Source: Larix sibirica (taxonomy: Eukaryota; Streptophyta; Pinopsida; Pinales; Pinaceae). From it: a stretch of 20,836 bases of DNA. This document shows, piece by piece, positions 19,159 through 20,836 of the stretch. Where the stretch lies: the NCBI GenBank assembly GCA_004151065.3, contig NWUY0300023979.1, positions 10,043 through 30,878 on the forward strand. The letters run 5' to 3'. A program made the position numbers and the translations under genes. The notes beneath the pieces are model-generated. The model did not search any database. It was given only the letters and a program-made list of their open reading frames with translations, and had not been told where the DNA came from. Position 1 is the first letter of the stretch, and the number at the start of each line of letters is the position of its first letter.

Positions 19159-19220
19159 ACACACACCTTTCCTTCATGCAAGGTGTGTGTGCATGCTCCT
19201 TTCCTTCCTACAAGGAGTGT
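19159..19220 (+). repeat. Two tandem related hairpins
   Basis: Hairpin A pairs ACACACACCTT (19159-19169) with AAGGTGTGTGT (19180-19190), 11 perfect pairs around a 10-base loop TCCTTCATGC. Hairpin B pairs ATGCTCCTT (19193-19201) with AAGGAGTGT (19212-19220), nine pairs including two G-T wobbles, around a 10-base loop TCCTTCCTAC. Loops and inner stems are near-identical, so B and A are duplicates with a 32-base period. One stem pair is A-T in A and T-A in B, which preserves pairing. Confidence 0.7.
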
Positions 19221-19772
19221 TTTCTATGAAAAATACTTTAAAAAATATTAAAATCTTGAAAAATGCAAACAAGAATGGTTGGAAAAGTAGTTTTTCAAGT
19301 GTAACTCCTCAAAACCACCTTCCCAAATATCTCAACCATGTAAAAAAAGTATAAATGAGACATATATGGAACAGATAGGGGAATCAAGCAAATGAAATAA
19401 CGTTATGTTGGAATATTTTATTCCTAAATCCTTATGTACATTCCCCTCAAAAACCCCTTTTTCCGAGAATTATCTTTCTACTTGTTTGAGTGAGGTCAGT
19501 TCACTTGTTTGGTTTTCATACTTTGTCCAAGAGGTATTTCAAAGTAGTTGGAGGAGTGAAGGCATTAGTTGCTTGGGCGTAGAGGGACTCAGATAATGGT
19601 TTCAGAGTCTTTGACCACACGATTAGGTAAAAACATACTTGTTATTTCATTAATTAATAGATATCTATTACCACCCCCCAAATTTGATGTTCATTCTTGA
19701 TTATTATTTATTTTTACTAGTGTAGGAGGATTAGATTTCTTGATGATATAAGTAGGATTTGTCATTGTTAAC
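19221..19772. other. No recognised gene; expected position of upstream copia pol
   Basis: Between the hairpins and the copia fragment. If the copia pol continued upstream, the YVDD part of its reverse transcriptase should lie about here, but I cannot read it in any frame, so the fragment is probably truncated on this side as well. Confidence 0.35.
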
Positions 19773-20217
19773 GTTGATTTATGATCTAAGGATTATGACT
19801 CTCCCTAAGTTGATGCCACTCTTTATTGAAAATTGGTCAGTATCCTGATATACTCAACTCATAGTCAACCAGATCTCTCCTTTGTTGTTAGTGTGGTTTC
19901 TCGATTCATAAAGGAGGATCCTAGGGAAATCCATTAGAAATATGCAAAGTGAATTGTTCTCTATAGTAAGGGAACCTATCAATTTGGTATCAAATATTGT
20001 TGTAGCACAGATCCACTGGTCATTTTTACTAATTCCGATTGGACTAGTGACATTGACGATGAAAAGTCCACTTTTGGATATGTGTTTTGACTTAGTTCTT
20101 GACCTTTGGTCTAGTTGTGTAAGAAACAGAAGGTATTCTCTCTTTTTACTACAAAAGAAGAATATTGTGGAGCTATCAATGGAGGTACAATTTAGATCCG
20201 TCGGGTTTTAGAACTGT
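19773..20217 (+). pseudogene. Ty1/copia reverse transcriptase end and RNase H fragment
   Basis: One plus-strand frame with about nine point stops runs the full length. It reads VDATLY, KLVSILIYSTHSQPDLSFVV, SVVSRFIKEDPREIH, VLYSKGTYQFGIKY and then NSDWTSDIDDEKSTFGYVF, CKKQKVFSLFTTKEEYCGA and IRRVLEL. These are the family blocks 'YRxLVGSLxYLxxxRPDLSF', 'RxLRYxKGTxxxGIxY', 'DSDWAGDxDxRKSTxGYxF' and 'SxxEAEYxA'. The first two RNase H acidic residues (Asp at 20037, Glu in KEEY) are kept, but the third, in the CDNxSA block, lies beyond the N at 20218. The function would be removal of RNA from the RNA/DNA hybrid during reverse transcription. It is on the strand opposite the copia gag at 15223-16002 and probably belongs to another element. 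Confidence 0.85.
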
Positions 20218-20218
20218 N
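20218..20218. other. Single N, probable contig join
   Basis: The RNase H frame stops being readable exactly here. The CDNxSA block expected next is absent. Confidence 0.6.
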
Positions 20219-20836
20219 TTTTTGTTATATAAAAGCAAGTAGATCAGATTTAAAAGAGTTTCATTTTAAATCTATTTGCATTGTAGATAGATCTAGAAAG
20301 TTTCAATTTTTATCATAGATCTAGATCTATTCATGCTAAGTACTTGTTGTAGAGAGTTTACTGAATATTTTCCAAGTACATAGTTGTAATTTTTTATGTA
20401 TTCTTTAGCTAGCATACTAACTTTTCTTTGAGTTTTTGTTTGGAGGTTTTTTCCAGATTAGAGGGAAAACAGAAGGAATTTTGGGCTAAACGTCCATTAA
20501 GCAAGCCATCAAAAGCACCTAGAAGCCTTCTCCTCTTCTTCTTCTTTTTCTAAAAATTGTAAACCTCCCTGATCTAAGTTATAAAGATCAAAGGTACTCT
20601 TTATATTTTTTTACTTTGTAATAAACTTAAGAAAAGCAAGTGGGCTACGCAGCGCCCACAACCCCCTTCCCCCATCCGAGGAAGGCCTGTTACGCCTGTA
20701 TCTGCCTCATTTTTGCTTTCTTTGCTTTAGTTAGTTTACTTGCTAGATTAGATTAACTTTTGCTTTTCGTAATTAGATCTAGATTTGATTTTGTTTCTCT
20801 CGCTTTATATTTTTGGGCAAAATAAATACTTACCCA
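20219..20836 (+). other. Non-coding, LTR-like or leader-like sequence
   Basis: Starts with a TATA-like box TATATAAAA at 20226-20234 followed by repeated AGATCTAGATC-type words (20287-20296, 20318-20331 and about 20777-20785). A pyrimidine tract CTCCTCTTCTTCTTCTTTTTC is at about 20530-20550. A GC-rich hairpin, GTGGGC at 20640-20645 with GCCCAC at 20654-20659, sits in an otherwise AT-rich region. No protein domain is visible. It could be the promoter/R/U5 part of an LTR, but no second copy is in the window. Confidence 0.3.

Overview
The window looks like repeat-rich nuclear DNA of a seed plant, most likely a gymnosperm such as a conifer. It is AT-rich, has no bacterial-style gene packing, and consists of old, stop-riddled LTR-retrotransposon remnants separated by long non-coding stretches. 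The gymnosperm assignment is inference from the style of the gag domains and the density of old LTR elements; nothing in the window proves a species. I find no intact host gene, no tRNA or rRNA and no CRISPR array. Four single N bases (162, 4792, 8404, 20218) look like contig joins, and at least three of them abut sequence that occurs elsewhere in the window, so long-range order should be treated with caution.

Layout. 1-161 is an exact copy of 7394-7554. 163-4253 (minus strand) holds decayed Ty3/gypsy-type coding sequence, read from high to low coordinates: a gag with a capsid-like domain and several zinc knuckles, a gag/protease linker and protease-like segment, a second and different gag domain, then the N-terminal part of a reverse transcriptase cut off at N162. 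4254-5580 has no recognised gene but contains a short tandem array of hairpin-forming units (5272-5400). 5581-6544 looks like a promoter plus leader, with a TATA box and an intron-like segment, ahead of a plus-strand reading frame.

6545-12277 is the most unusual part. It is a long plus-strand protein-coding remnant of about 1,200 codons, present as a partial copy (6545-about 8329) and a longer copy (8656-12277) offset by exactly 2111 bases. It has a globular N-terminal half, an acidic linker, a long coiled coil and a Pro/Gln-rich then basic tail. I do not recognise the family. Most of its frame in the longer copy is interrupted only by point stops, many of them at positions where a Gln codon is the simplest ancestor.

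13281-16909 includes an internally deleted Ty1/copia element on the minus strand: LTR (16909-16121), primer-binding site, gag (16002-15223) and a protease-like frame, with pol missing, then a short G-tract and the start of a second LTR (14370-14160). 16910-19770 is gene-poor, with a pair of related hairpins at 19159-19220. 19773-20217 is the end of a copia reverse transcriptase and RNase H on the plus strand, cut at N20218. The final 600 bases are non-coding, with a TATA-like box and a GC-rich hairpin.

The genes do not form a cooperating system: each block is a separate dead or dying retroelement. The items most worth follow-up are the unrecognised coiled-coil protein and the two sets of covarying tandem hairpins.
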